Source of the DNA: Cobetia sp. cqz5-12
GTDB lineage: Bacteria > Pseudomonadota > Gammaproteobacteria > Pseudomonadales > Halomonadaceae
NCBI RefSeq assembly: GCF_016495405.1
Contig: NZ_CP044522.1
Coordinates: forward strand, 124,001 to 188,000
Length of the DNA: 64,000 nt
Reading direction: 5' to 3'
The notes under the pieces are model-generated. The model worked only from the letters and a program-made list of their open reading frames with translations. It searched no databases and was not told where the DNA came from. A program made the position numbers and the translations under genes. Numbering within the stretch: the stretch's first letter is position 1; each line of letters opens with the position of its first letter. Of the stretch, positions 8,945 to 17,227 are shown one piece after another.

Positions 8945-10006
8945 ATGATGTCTAGACCTTCACCGCTTGATCCCCTTCGCTCGGCCCCCACCGGCACGCT
9001 CTGGTGGCGACATGGCAAGCTGTCCCTGCTGCTGTTGCGTGCACCGTTGCTGGCGGCCGGAATACTGCTGCTGGCGCTGCTGATGGCCAGTGTCGCCTCG
9101 CTGATGCTGGGCAGTGCCGGCCTTGGGCCGTGGGATGCCTTCAAGGCGGCCTTCGGGCACGGCGAGTTCGCCACCGTCTTCGTGGTACAGGAACTACGTC
9201 TGCCGCGCCTGCTGGCTGGTATCGCCACGGGCGCTGCCTTCTCGCTGGCGGGCTGTCTGATGCAGACCCTGGCCGGCAACCGTCTGGCGACACCCGGCAT
9301 CATCGGCATCGACAACGGTGCGACCGCCTTCGCGGTGGCTTCCGTAGTGGGGATGGGCATCTCGCTGGCGCCGCCGGTGATGGCGTTGAGCGGCGCCGTG
9401 ATCGCCACTGCGCTGGCCTTCGGGCTCTCCGGTGGCATCGGCACGCGCGGTTATCGCTTCCTGGTGGCCGGTATCGGGGTCGGAGCGCTGTTCGGTGCCG
9501 GGACACAGCTGATGCTGGCAAGAGTCTCCATCGATGTCGCCAACAGTGCCTACCCGTGGACGGTCGGCAGCCTCAACGCGCGTGACGCCGATTCGCTCAC
9601 CTGGCTGGGGCTGGCACTGCTGATCGGCGTGCCGATCGCGCTGTGGCTGGGGCGCGGGCTGAATACGCTGCGTTTCACTGACCGCGTGGCGACGGGGCTG
9701 GGACAGCCGGTCTCGCGAGTGCGCCTGATCACGCTGTGGCTGTCGGTCGTGTTGACGGCGGCGGCCGTTGCAGTGGCCGGGCCGGTAGGCATGGTGGCAC
9801 TGGTGGGGCCCGAGATCGCACGCTATCTGTCGCGTCACAAGGGCGTGCCGCTGCTGGCTTCGGCGCTGGCCGGCGCGCTGGTGATGGTGCTGGCAGACCT
9901 CGCCGGTCGCACCCTGCTGTCGCCGCTGGAAATCCCGGTGGGTATCGTGATGGCCGTGGTCGGCAGCCCTTATCTGCTGTGGATACTGCTGCGCAGCCCA
10001 CGCTAG
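8945..10006 (+). CDS. FecCD-family iron chelate ABC permease (second)
   Basis: A 353-residue membrane protein of the same BtuC/FecCD family. The ATG at 8945 (or the adjacent one at 8948) gives the usual length and a short cytosolic N-terminus. An upstream frame to 8843 would run through the hairpin at 8902-8931 and is not favoured. Motifs: ELRLPRLLAGIATGAAFSLAGCLMQ, GNRLATPGIIGIDNGA, and AVAGPVGMVALVGPEIARYL in the ATPase-coupling region. The ribosome site is weak. It is probably translated from the operon mRNA and forms a heterodimer with the first permease. Confidence 0.9.
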   Translation: MMSRPSPLDPLRSAPTGTLWWRHGKLSLLLLRAPLLAAGILLLALLMASVASLMLGSAGLGPWDAFKAAFGHGEFATVFVVQELRLPRLLAGIATGAAFSLAGCLMQTLAGNRLATPGIIGIDNGATAFAVASVVGMGISLAPPVMALSGAVIATALAFGLSGGIGTRGYRFLVAGIGVGALFGAGTQLMLARVSIDVANSAYPWTVGSLNARDADSLTWLGLALLIGVPIALWLGRGLNTLRFTDRVATGLGQPVSRVRLITLWLSVVLTAAAVAVAGPVGMVALVGPEIARYLSRHKGVPLLASALAGALVMVLADLAGRTLLSPLEIPVGIVMAVVGSPYLLWILLRSPR

Positions 10007-10025
10007 GCGTTGCCCCTATTTTCCT

Positions 10026-10059
10026 GCTGAGCGGCCAGGGCCAACCCTTGCCGCTCAGC
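10026..10059 (+). promoter_or_regulatory. Intercistronic hairpin before the ATPase gene
   Basis: GCTGAGCGGC/GCCGCTCAGC with an inner AGGG/CCCT stem. No T tract follows, so mRNA processing or stability is more likely than termination. A short direct repeat (AGCGGCTGATGATGT, AGCGGCCGATGATGT) follows at about 10078-10109. Confidence 0.55.
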
Positions 10060-10125
10060 GTCGTACGACAAGTTTCAGCGGCTGATGATGTTTTAGCGGC
10101 CGATGATGTATCAGGAGAGTGCGCC

Positions 10126-11016
10126 ATGAGCGCTGAGACGATGCTTGATCCGCGAGCGATGAATTCCCCGGCCGATCGCCACGCCGCGGCTACCACCGAT
10201 ACCCTGCGAGCGAAAGAGCTGTCGCTGGGCTACGGGGCGCGCCAGCGCCATGTCACCGTGATCGACTCGCTGACCCTGGGGCTGCCCGACGGCAAGGTGA
10301 CCGCGATCGTCGGCCCCAACGGCTGCGGCAAGTCGACACTGCTGGCAGGGCTGGCTCGCCTGCAATTGCCTGAGTCAGGCGCGGTGCTGCTGGAGGGCAA
10401 GGACATTCATGCCTACAAGCGGCGTGAAGTGGCACAGCGTATCGCCCTGCTGCCCCAGGAGACGCACTCGCCCGAGGGGGTGACGGTGCATGAGCTGGTG
10501 CGCTTCGGCCGCCAGCCCTATCAGGGGGCGCTGAGTCAGTGGTCTGAGGAGGATCAGCGCCTGGTGGCCGAGGCGATGGCCGCCGCCGATATCGAGCGCC
10601 TGGCGGACCGTGAGCTGGCGTCGATGTCCGGTGGGCAGCGTCAGCGCGCCTGGATCGCCATGGCGCTGGCACAGCAGACACCCTTGCTGCTGCTGGATGA
10701 GCCGACCTCGGCGCTGGATCTCGGCCACCAGATCGAGGTCTTCGAGCTGATCCAGCGTCTGGCCCATGAGGAGGGCAAGACCATCGTGATGGTGGTGCAT
10801 GATCTGGCCAGCGCCTGCCGCTATGCCGACCACATCGTGGCCATGCACGCCGGCCACGTGATTGCCGAGGGCGCGCCCGCCGAGGTGGTGACGCCGGAGC
10901 TGGTGCGCAAGCTCTATGGCGTCGAGTGTCGTTTGATCCCCGATCCGGACACCGGCACACCGCTGCTGATCGGCGTACGCCGCACCAGCGAGCGTCTGAG
11001 TGGCAGTGCGACCTGA
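10126..11016 (+). CDS. Iron-siderophore type ABC transporter ATPase
   Basis: A 296-residue ATP-binding subunit. Start ATG 10126 is preceded by AGGAGAG. Walker A is GPNGCGKST, the Q-loop lies in LLPQETHSPEG, the ABC signature is MSGGQRQRAW, Walker B is LLLLDEPTSALD, and the switch His is in VVHDLASACRYADH. Closest by pattern to FecE/FhuC/YusV ATPases. It powers uptake through the two FecCD permeases upstream and sits on the cytosolic face of the inner membrane. An unusually long N-terminal tail of about 30 residues precedes the first beta strand. Last gene of the operon. Confidence 0.93.
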   Translation: MSAETMLDPRAMNSPADRHAAATTDTLRAKELSLGYGARQRHVTVIDSLTLGLPDGKVTAIVGPNGCGKSTLLAGLARLQLPESGAVLLEGKDIHAYKRREVAQRIALLPQETHSPEGVTVHELVRFGRQPYQGALSQWSEEDQRLVAEAMAAADIERLADRELASMSGGQRQRAWIAMALAQQTPLLLLDEPTSALDLGHQIEVFELIQRLAHEEGKTIVMVVHDLASACRYADHIVAMHAGHVIAEGAPAEVVTPELVRKLYGVECRLIPDPDTGTPLLIGVRRTSERLSGSAT

Positions 11017-11141
11017 TGAGCCCGAGGCGGTGGCTATGGCAGGCGCCGTGACGCCTGCGTAGCCGCTGCCTGGCCTTGAGCAGGCCTGAGAGAGTGGTCT
11101 GCCTGGCAGAATAGGCCAGCCGGAATAGAACGCCCAGAAAC

Positions 11142-11171
11142 AGAAAGGCCTCCCCGAAGGGAGGCCTTTCT
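11142..11171. terminator. Intrinsic terminator between ABC operon and tmRNA
   Basis: A 13-bp perfect stem AGAAAGGCCTCCC/GGGAGGCCTTTCT with a CGAA tetraloop. It lies 10 bp beyond the tmRNA 3' end and also downstream of the ATPase gene, so it may serve both strands. Confidence 0.8.
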
Positions 11172-11181
11172 GTCACGGATA

Positions 11182-11536
11182 TGGTGGAGGCGACGGGAGT
11201 CGAACCCGTGTCCGCCGGCACTCCGCCTTCGGCTCTACATGCTTAGTTTCATTATTTGATTTAACACCACTGCCGCCAATGAACAGGCTACAGCAATGCG
11301 ATTCTCTGAGTTTTAATCTCGACCTTAGAGACGTCGGCCAAGACGATCCTGTTTATACGGGCTCGTTCTCAATCCACCTTGAACAGGCGCAACGGTATCA
11401 TGAGCAGCTTATGCAGCTAGAGCGTAGTTGTCGTCGTTTGCGACTATATATTTGCAACGTTTTATTTACGAGATACGTTACGATCTCGGCATGCACCTCA
11501 GGGTTTGCCACCAGCGTCGAATGCCAGAACGCCCCC
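11182..11536 (-). ncRNA. ssrA: tmRNA (transfer-messenger RNA)
   Basis: Read on the minus strand, the RNA starts at GGGGGC (about 11536) with the typical TTCTGGCATTCGACGC 5' segment. It ends with the T-arm GGGTTCGACTCCCG and an encoded CCA at 11184-11182. The two ends form the alanyl tRNA-like acceptor. The tag reading frame runs from GCA (11441-11439) to TAA (11411-11409) and encodes ANDDNYALAA, one residue different from the E. coli ANDENYALAA tag. Length about 355 nt is normal. A TATGAT -10-like box lies at 11580-11575, some 40 bp upstream, allowing a 5' precursor. It rescues stalled ribosomes with SmpB, encoded next door on the same strand. Confidence 0.95.
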
Positions 11537-11671
11537 ATAACAGTGTTACCACTTTACTGCGTTGCTACGTCTTCATCATAACAGGTGGGGACTGTGCTAC
11601 GCCAGTTCAAGCGTTCAGGAAAATTTCTGACCTGACAGTAGCTTGCTGGCGTGAGCCTCCTCACGCTGTCC

Positions 11672-12148
11672 TCAGCGGTCGCGCAGGATACGGGCTTTCT
11701 GACGGTTCCAGTCACGGTCTTTCTCGGTGGCGCGCTTGTCGTGCAGCTTCTTGCCCTCCACCAGCGCGATCTCGCACTTCACGATCGCATTCTTCCAGTA
11801 CAGCTTGACCGGCACACAGGTGTGGCCCTTGTCCTGGGTGCGCGAGAAGATGCGTGCGATCTGCTTCTTGTGCAACAGCAGCTTGCGCGTGCGCTGCGGG
11901 TCCGCCACCGCGTGGGTGTTGGCGGTTTCCAGCGGGTGGATGTGGCAGCCCAGCAGCCAGGCTTCGGCATTCTTGATCACGATATAGGTGTCGGTCAGCT
12001 GGCCCTTGCCTGCGCGCAGCGCCTTCACTTCCCAGCCTGCCAGTACCAGACCCGCTTCGAAGGTTTCCTCGATGTGGTACTCGTGGCGTGCCTTCTTGTT
12101 CTGGGCGATCAGGTTGCCGCCCTGTTCGGGTTTCTTTTTCTTGCCCAT
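11672..12148 (-). CDS. smpB: SsrA-binding protein SmpB
   Basis: A 158-residue RNA-binding protein with the SmpB OB-fold signature: [42 protein letters not shown], and a basic C-terminal tail ending [16 protein letters not shown], which enters the decoding centre. It binds tmRNA and delivers it to stalled ribosomes. Its ATG is preceded by GAGG at 5-nt spacing. It lies immediately upstream of tmRNA on the same strand and is divergent from ratA. Confidence 0.97.
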   Translation of the reverse strand: MGKKKKPEQGGNLIAQNKKARHEYHIEETFEAGLVLAGWEVKALRAGKGQLTDTYIVIKNAEAWLLGCHIHPLETANTHAVADPQRTRKLLLHKKQIARIFSRTQDKGHTCVPVKLYWKNAIVKCEIALVEGKKLHDKRATEKDRDWNRQKARILRDR

Positions 12149-12310
12149 GTTGCCTCATTTGTCGTGTGCGCCTGCCGTCATCCAGTGTGGATATGGCACA
12201 TCCTTCTGGATGGGGGGAGGCGTGTTACCATTCAAGGCCAGACGGCACTTCATGCGCCGGCCCATTGTTCATGATACGCATGCTGCGTATCCAAGTCAGC
12301 GGAGAGCTAG

Positions 12311-12748
12311 ATGCCTACGGTCAACCGGTCTGCCCTGGTGCGGCATTCGGCCCGGGCAATGTTCGATCTGGTCAATGATTTCGAGCGTTATCCCGAATTC
12401 CTGTCCGGCTGCAGCAACGCGGAATTGCTGGAACGTGATGAGGACCATCTCAAGGGCAGGCTCACCCTGTCCAAGGCAGGCATGCAGCAGAGCTTCGTCA
12501 CGCGCAATGACCTGTATGCCCCCGAGCGGATTGAGCTGAACCTGGTCGATGGCCCCTTCAAGCGTCTGCAGGGGACCTGGCTGTTCACGCCGCTGGGCGA
12601 AGATGCCTGCAAGGTCTCGCTGGAGATGGACTTCGAGTTCAGCAATCGCCTGCTGGGCATGGCGTTCGGCAAGCTGTTCAGTCAGGTCGCCGCTCAGATG
12701 GTCGAGGCCTTCACGCGCCGCGCTGACCAGATCTACACCCAGCGCTGA
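12311..12748 (+). CDS. ratA: RatA-type ribosome-association/START-domain protein
   Basis: A 145-residue SRPBCC (polyketide cyclase/START) protein with the family pattern SARAMFDLVNDFERYPEFLSGC and the C-terminal helix GMAFGKLFSQVAAQMVEAFTRRA. E. coli RatA (YfjG) was described as interfering with 50S joining; the mitochondrial relative Coq10 binds coenzyme Q. Either role is possible here. Preceded by GGAGAG, divergent from smpB, and followed 69 bp later by its usual partner (rnfH/ratB family), as in E. coli. Confidence 0.92.
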   Translation: MPTVNRSALVRHSARAMFDLVNDFERYPEFLSGCSNAELLERDEDHLKGRLTLSKAGMQQSFVTRNDLYAPERIELNLVDGPFKRLQGTWLFTPLGEDACKVSLEMDFEFSNRLLGMAFGKLFSQVAAQMVEAFTRRADQIYTQR

Positions 12749-12817
12749 CACATGGCCGTTGGCCAGGGTGGAGCGCCGCGCAGGTGATATAAAGGTGGCG
12801 AGAGCACAGGAGCAGAC

Positions 12818-13129
12818 ATGACAGACAGAATCACGGTCGAGGTGGCCTATGCGCTGCCCGACAAGCAGAAGATCGTCTCGCTGGCGGTCGCCCCCGGCAC
12901 CACGGCACGCGAGGCCGTGCGCATGGCGCGCCTGGAGCAGCACTTTCCGACGATTGCCGCCGAGGTGTTTCTCGAGGCGGACCTGGGCATCTTCGGCAAG
13001 GCGCTGCGCAAGCCCGATGAGCATATGCTGGACGCGGGGGATAGGGTCGAGGTCTATCGCGCCTTGATCACCGACCCCAAGCTTGCGCGCAAGCGGCGCG
13101 CCGACAAGGCTGCTCGCGCCGGTCAATGA
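12818..13129 (+). CDS. RnfH-family (RatB/UPF0125) protein
   Basis: A 103-residue protein with a ubiquitin-like beta-grasp fold: ITVEVAYALPDKQKIVSLAV, then the conserved GIFGKALRKPDEHMLDAGDRVEVYRALITDPKLARKRR block (shown in part) and a basic tail. The family is named after a gene linked to the Rnf complex in Rhodobacter and pairs with ratA elsewhere. Function is not established. AGGAG lies just before the ATG, and a strong terminator follows. Confidence 0.9.
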   Translation: MTDRITVEVAYALPDKQKIVSLAVAPGTTAREAVRMARLEQHFPTIAAEVFLEADLGIFGKALRKPDEHMLDAGDRVEVYRALITDPKLARKRRADKAARAGQ

Positions 13130-13150
13130 GACGAGGCGCAGGTGAGCATC

Positions 13151-13190
13151 AAAAACAGCGGGGCACCTTGAGAGGTGCCCCGCTGTTTTT
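13151..13190. terminator. Bidirectional intrinsic terminator
   Basis: A perfect 18-bp stem AAAAACAGCGGGGCACCT and complement with a TGAG loop, A/T runs on both sides. It ends the ratA-rnfH unit and the convergent bamE gene. Confidence 0.95.
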
Positions 13191-13221
13191 CTGGCTTGTC
13201 ACTGAGTGAAGAGGACAGTGA

Positions 13222-13650
13222 TCAACGCTCTTCAGGCAGGTCGGCTGCGCCTGCCTTGGATTCAGCACGGTTAGGCTGTGCCGCGCGAGGGTCGATGTCC
13301 AGGTCCGGCACGATGACGGTTTCCTGGTCGATGTCGCCACTCTTGTCGATTTTGGAGAGTGAGTCGCCTGCGAAGGTCAACGTCACGCGCTTGTTGATGA
13401 TTTCGCCATCCGCTTTCTTGAGGCGATAGACGTAATCCCAGCTATCCTCACTGAAGGGGGCGGTCAGCAGCGGTGAGCCCATCACGTAGATGACCTGTTC
13501 GCGGCTCATGCCCGGCTTCAATTGCTCGACCATTTCCGGCTTGATCAGGTTGCCCTGAGGAAGGTCGCGCTTGTAGACGCTGAAGTAGCTGCACCCGGTG
13601 AGCAGCGACAGGGCGCTGCAAAAGGCGACTGTTTTGATCAAGTTTTGCAT
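13222..13650 (-). CDS. bamE: Outer membrane assembly lipoprotein BamE
   Basis: A 142-residue lipoprotein of the SmpA/OmlA family. The signal MQNLIKTVAFCSALSLLTG is followed by Cys20. The fold motif is LPQGNLIKPEMVEQLKPGMS-REQVIYVMGSPL and the central strand pattern is DSWDYVYRLK. It is part of the BAM complex that inserts beta-barrel proteins into the outer membrane. The C-terminal tail (about 35 residues, acidic then Ala-rich) is somewhat longer than in E. coli. It is divergent from fur, the usual arrangement in gammaproteobacteria such as Pseudomonas. Confidence 0.95.
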   Translation of the reverse strand: MQNLIKTVAFCSALSLLTGCSYFSVYKRDLPQGNLIKPEMVEQLKPGMSREQVIYVMGSPLLTAPFSEDSWDYVYRLKKADGEIINKRVTLTFAGDSLSKIDKSGDIDQETVIVPDLDIDPRAAQPNRAESKAGAADLPEER

Positions 13651-13728
13651 TTGCCCTGAAGATTCCCTATCGTTTTGCCTTGGCCGATCATACCTGATAC
13701 ATCAAGCGACTGCGAAGAGTACCCCAGC

Positions 13729-14151
13729 ATGGCCGATCAGAACCATGAACTGCGCAAGGCGGGACTCAAGGTAACCCTACCGCGAGTCAAGATCCTGCAG
13801 ATCCTCGAGAAATCGACGGATCGACACCTGAGTGCCGAGGACGTGTACAAGGCGTTGCTTGAGGCTGGCGAAGATGTCGGTCTGGCGACGGTTTATCGTG
13901 TGCTCACCCAGTTTGAAACAGCGGGACTGGTGATGCGTCACAACTTCGATGGCGGTCACGCCGTCTTCGAACTGTCCCAGGAAGAACACCATGACCACAT
14001 GGTATGTCTGGACAGCGGCGAGATCATAGAGTTCTGTGATCCCGAGATCGAGCGCCGTCAGCGCGAGATCGTCGAGGAGCACGGCTATGAGCTGGTCGAA
14101 CATGCGCTAGTGCTCTACGTGCGCCCCAAGGGTGACAAGAGCGATAGCTGA
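13729..14151 (+). CDS. fur: Ferric uptake regulator Fur
   Basis: A 140-residue winged-helix iron-responsive repressor. Start at ATG 13729 gives MADQNHELRKAGLKVTLPRV, the normal Fur N-terminus; the upstream in-frame ATG is not needed. The DNA-recognition part is HLSAEDVYKALLEAGEDVGLATVYRVL. The metal-site region is HHDHMVCLDSGEIIEF. As in Pseudomonas Fur, the second Cys of the E. coli CxxC zinc site is replaced (here Ser) and no C-terminal Cys pair is present, so it lacks the structural zinc cysteines. It probably controls the iron importer at 6.7-11 kb, among others. TTGCCT-17-TACATC upstream is a plausible promoter. Confidence 0.96.
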   Translation: MADQNHELRKAGLKVTLPRVKILQILEKSTDRHLSAEDVYKALLEAGEDVGLATVYRVLTQFETAGLVMRHNFDGGHAVFELSQEEHHDHMVCLDSGEIIEFCDPEIERRQREIVEEHGYELVEHALVLYVRPKGDKSDS

Positions 14152-14195
14152 CGCGGGTTGCGTCAGGGATGACGTGGCCGGCGAGCCTTCTCCGG

Positions 14196-14243
14196 CCAGA
14201 TACACGAACGGCCGCCCCTGAGGGCGGCCGTTCGTGTATCTGG
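14196..14243. terminator. Long perfect inverted repeat between fur and recN
   Basis: A 22-bp perfect stem CCAGATACACGAACGGCCGCCC and its complement around a CTGA loop. There is no long T tract, but strength and position suggest it ends fur transcription and possibly recN from the other side. Confidence 0.75.
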
Positions 14244-14351
14244 CGTTCATGTTTTCTCGATCCATGACTCTGGCGTTCGTCTTGTTGAGGAGCATCATTG
14301 GACGAATGGACGTCGCTGGCAGTGCATGAACGGCGACTTTGACGACAGCGC

Positions 14352-16022
14352 TCAGTGGCGGCTGTCGGCAGCGCCGAGCATCTCGCGGGCATGGGCGAGG
14401 GTCTGCTCGGAGAGGTGGATGCCGCCCAGCATGCGTGCCAGCTCGCGCACGCGGCCGCTTTCATCCAGCAGTGCCATATGGGTGCGGGTCGTGTCCTTCT
14501 CGGCCTGCTTCTCTATATGCAGGTGCTGATGCGCCTGTGCGGCGACCTGCGGCAGGTGCGTGACGGTCAGCACCTGGCCCTTGTCGCCCAATCGACGCAG
14601 CAGCTGGCCGACGATCTCGGCGGTGGCGCCGGAGATGCCGACATCGACTTCATCGAAGACCAGGCTGGGGATGGTCGAGCGGCTGGCGGCCACGACCTGG
14701 ATGGCGAGCGACACACGCGACAGCTCACCGCCGGAGGCGACCTTGGCCAGCGCACGTGGCGGCTGGCCCGGGTTGGCGCTGATGCGGAAGTGGATACGCT
14801 CCATGCCTTCCGGCTGCGGGCGCTCCCGCGCCTCGATGGCGACCTCGAAGGTGGCCTTGCCCATGCCAAGGAAGGCCAGCTGGTCCTGGATGTCGCTGGC
14901 CAGCTGCGGGGCGGCGGTGGCGCGTCTGGCGCTCACTTCACTCGCCAGCCCCTTCCAGGCCTCACGACGCTGAGCCACTTCTTCGCGCAAGGCTTCAATG
15001 GCTTCCTCATCGCCACCCAGGCCGTCGAGTTCTTCGCTCAGGCGCTGATGAAGGCCATGCAGCTCGTCCGGCATCACATGATGCTTGCGCGCGATCTGAT
15101 GAATGCGGCTCAGGCGCTCATCGACGAAGGCGAGGCGCTCGGGGTCGAGTTCGGTGACTTCCACGAAGCGGTGCAGCTCACGCGCCGCTTCTTCTATCTG
15201 GATGCGCGCTTCCTCGAGCATGCCCAGCGCACTGGCCAGTGAGCCGTGCTCGTTGCCCGGCAGATGCGCCAGGCGGGCCAGGGCCTGATTGAGGCGTGAC
15301 AACGCACCTTCTTCATCGTGATCACAGCACTCGGCGGCGGACTGCGCCTCGGCCAGAATCTGCTCGGCATTGGCCAGCGTTTCCTGCTCCTGCTCCAGGG
15401 CTTCCAGTTCCCCTTCGCACAGCGCCAGTTCATCGAGCTCCTCGACCTGGTAGCGCAGCAGCTGGCGACGTGCACGCACCTCATCGCCATCATTGCTCAT
15501 GCGCTTGAGGCGCCGGTGCGCCTCCTGCCAGTGGCGGAAGTCCTCGCGCAACTGGGCAGCCTGAGTCTCCAGGCCCGCATATTCGTCGAGCTGACGCAGA
15601 TGCGTCTCTTCCTTGAGCAGGGAGTGGTGGGCGTGCTGGGAGTGGATGTCGATCAGGTGCTCGCCCAGCTCGCGCAGGTCGGCGATGGTACAGGGCGTGC
15701 CGTTGATCCAGGCCTTGGAGCGGCCGCTGGCAGTGATGACACGACGCAGCAGGCAGTCATCGCTGCCCAGTTCGCGCTCATCCAGCCACTGACGGGCGTC
15801 GCCAAGGTCACTGATATCGAAACGCGCGATGAGGTCGGCGCGGTCGGCGCCATGCCGTACGCTGCCGGCATCGGCGCGCTCGCCCAGGCACAGGCCAAGG
15901 GCGCCGAGCAGGATGGACTTGCCGGCACCGGTCTCGCCGGTGATGGCGGTCATGCCACGGCGGAAATCGAGTTCCAGCGTTTCGACGATGGCAAAATCTT
16001 GGATGGCGAGTTGCAGCAGCAT
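14352..16022 (-). CDS. recN: DNA repair protein RecN
   Basis: A 556-residue SMC-like ATPase. Walker A GETGAGKS lies at about 31-38, long coiled coils fill the middle (about 150-370), the ABC signature region is SGGELSRVSLAIQV, and Walker B is LVFDEVDVGISG near 470. RecN acts in double-strand break repair and sister cohesion after DNA damage. GGAGGT sits 5 nt before the ATG. Upstream, SOS-like sites (16108-16147) fit the LexA control known for recN. Convergent with fur. Confidence 0.97.
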   Translation of the reverse strand: MLLQLAIQDFAIVETLELDFRRGMTAITGETGAGKSILLGALGLCLGERADAGSVRHGADRADLIARFDISDLGDARQWLDERELGSDDCLLRRVITASGRSKAWINGTPCTIADLRELGEHLIDIHSQHAHHSLLKEETHLRQLDEYAGLETQAAQLREDFRHWQEAHRRLKRMSNDGDEVRARRQLLRYQVEELDELALCEGELEALEQEQETLANAEQILAEAQSAAECCDHDEEGALSRLNQALARLAHLPGNEHGSLASALGMLEEARIQIEEAARELHRFVEVTELDPERLAFVDERLSRIHQIARKHHVMPDELHGLHQRLSEELDGLGGDEEAIEALREEVAQRREAWKGLASEVSARRATAAPQLASDIQDQLAFLGMGKATFEVAIEARERPQPEGMERIHFRISANPGQPPRALAKVASGGELSRVSLAIQVVAASRSTIPSLVFDEVDVGISGATAEIVGQLLRRLGDKGQVLTVTHLPQVAAQAHQHLHIEKQAEKDTTRTHMALLDESGRVRELARMLGGIHLSEQTLAHAREMLGAADSRH

Positions 16023-16107
16023 GACTACCTCCGAGGGGGCTTTGACGTACGCCGTGCTGGGAGAACATCAGCGGACCCGGACTCGATGGGCGGGCTACGG
16101 TGTCGCC

Positions 16108-16147
16108 ATACAGTATGTTTATACAGTGAACATGGCTTTTTATACAG
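16108..16147 (-). promoter_or_regulatory. LexA/SOS-box-like sites upstream of recN
   Basis: CAGTATGTTTATACAG (16111-16126) is CTGT-N8-ACTG on the recN strand, one mismatch from the LexA consensus CTGT-N8-ACAG. A second TTTATACAG half (16139-16147) repeats the first (16118-16126) 21 bp away, two helical turns. Confidence 0.65.
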
Positions 16148-16207
16148 CACGTTCGGGTGGCCTTCAATCCATGCCGGACTCAGTGGTGAGAAAAGCCCGC
16201 GGCAAGG

Positions 16208-16236
16208 CTTGAGAAGCGATGTGCTGTCCCCATATA
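16208..16236 (+). promoter_or_regulatory. Sigma-32 (heat-shock) promoter of grpE
   Basis: CTTGAG, 14 bp, CCCCATATA matches the CTTGAA/CCCCATnT heat-shock consensus, about 165 bp before grpE. Confidence 0.75.
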
Positions 16237-16399
16237 GAGGCACTGACACTTTCAGTCGGCAGCAATGGCCTGGCCTTGCTGCCTCTCAAGGCAACTCATG
16301 GCCTGTCTGTCAGCCCAGTGCGCGTGATGCTTCGCGACAGACTCAGCAGGCCACGAATCAGGGCAATGGCGCACAGACGTCGGCCCGCAGGAGATCAGC

Positions 16400-17023
16400 A
16401 TGGCTCAGGACCCGCAGACCCCGATGGATGAAGAGCTTCAGCGTGCCGCTCGCGATGCCGAGCCGCAGCCGGAAACGCCGGAAGGTGAAGTGATCGACAA
16501 CGTACTGGATGCCGACGATACCGGCGCCGAAGGCACTCTGGTGGACAACCCGGAGGCCGAGATGCTGGCCGCTCAGGTCGAAGAGCTTGAGCAGGCCGTC
16601 AAGGAAGCCAAGGACCAGGCGCTGCGTGCGGCTGCCGATGCGCAGAACGCGCGCCGTCGTGCCGAGCAGGACGCCGAGAAGGCGCGCAAGTTCGCGCTGG
16701 AGAAGTTCGTCAAGGAAATGCTGCCGGTGGTGGATTCCCTCGAGAAGGCGCTGGAATCCATGTCCGATGACGAAGCGGCCAAGACCCACGTCGAAGGCAT
16801 CGAGATGACCTTGAAAATGCAGTTGGATGCCCTGAACAAGTCAGGCGTCGAGCAGCTGGATCCGCACGGCGAGCCCTTCGATCCGGAATACCATCAGGCT
16901 GTCGCCATGGTGCCGTCCCCGGACGCGGAGCCGAACAGCGTCATCGACGTGATGCAGAAGGGTTACACCCTCAATGGCCGCCTGGTGCGTCCGGCGATGG
17001 TGGCAGTCAGCAAGGCCTCCTGA
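16400..17023 (+). CDS. grpE: Nucleotide exchange factor GrpE
   Basis: A 207-residue co-chaperone that releases ADP from DnaK. An acidic N-terminus (residues 1-60) precedes a long coiled coil (about 60-120, [20 protein letters not shown]). The beta-domain signature is [20 protein letters not shown], and the family end is [24 protein letters not shown] lies before the ATG. Heat-shock promoter upstream; dnaK follows after 204 bp with its own heat-shock promoter. Confidence 0.97.
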   Translation: MAQDPQTPMDEELQRAARDAEPQPETPEGEVIDNVLDADDTGAEGTLVDNPEAEMLAAQVEELEQAVKEAKDQALRAAADAQNARRRAEQDAEKARKFALEKFVKEMLPVVDSLEKALESMSDDEAAKTHVEGIEMTLKMQLDALNKSGVEQLDPHGEPFDPEYHQAVAMVPSPDAEPNSVIDVMQKGYTLNGRLVRPAMVAVSKAS

Positions 17024-17055
17024 GGCCTGCGCGCTCTCGACGCCCGATCGGCGTT

Positions 17056-17088
17056 GGATCGCGCCCTGTGGGGGGCTCAGGGCGATCC
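17056..17088 (+). terminator. Hairpin after grpE
   Basis: GGATCG and CCCTG pair with CAGGG and CGATCC around a G-rich loop. There is no T tract, so it may be a weak terminator or processing site before the dnaK promoter. Confidence 0.4.
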
Positions 17089-17115
17089 GGCCCGGGAAAA
17101 TTTGCCCGGCCGGGT

Positions 17116-17144
17116 CTTGAAACCCTGACACGCGACCCCATCTA
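17116..17144 (+). promoter_or_regulatory. Sigma-32 (heat-shock) promoter of dnaK
   Basis: CTTGAAA, 13 bp, CCCCATCTA is a full match to the heat-shock consensus, giving a leader of about 75 nt before dnaK. Confidence 0.88.
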
Positions 17145-17227
17145 GAGAAACAAGTTCAGGCACCGACACAAGGTGCCGATATCCAGACTTATCTTTCAGG
17201 CTAGCAACAGATTCGAGGTATACGATT

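Noticed and set aside
11279..11581. Plus-strand open frame of 100 codons
   Set aside because: It runs across the tmRNA gene on the opposite strand and has no protein features.
12192..12229. TGGCACATCCT followed by TGTTACC before ratA as a second sigma-54/CbrB site
   Set aside because: The -12 element lacks GC at the required spacing and there is no inverted GGTAACA partner. TGTTACC at 11544-11550 by tmRNA was dismissed for the same reason.
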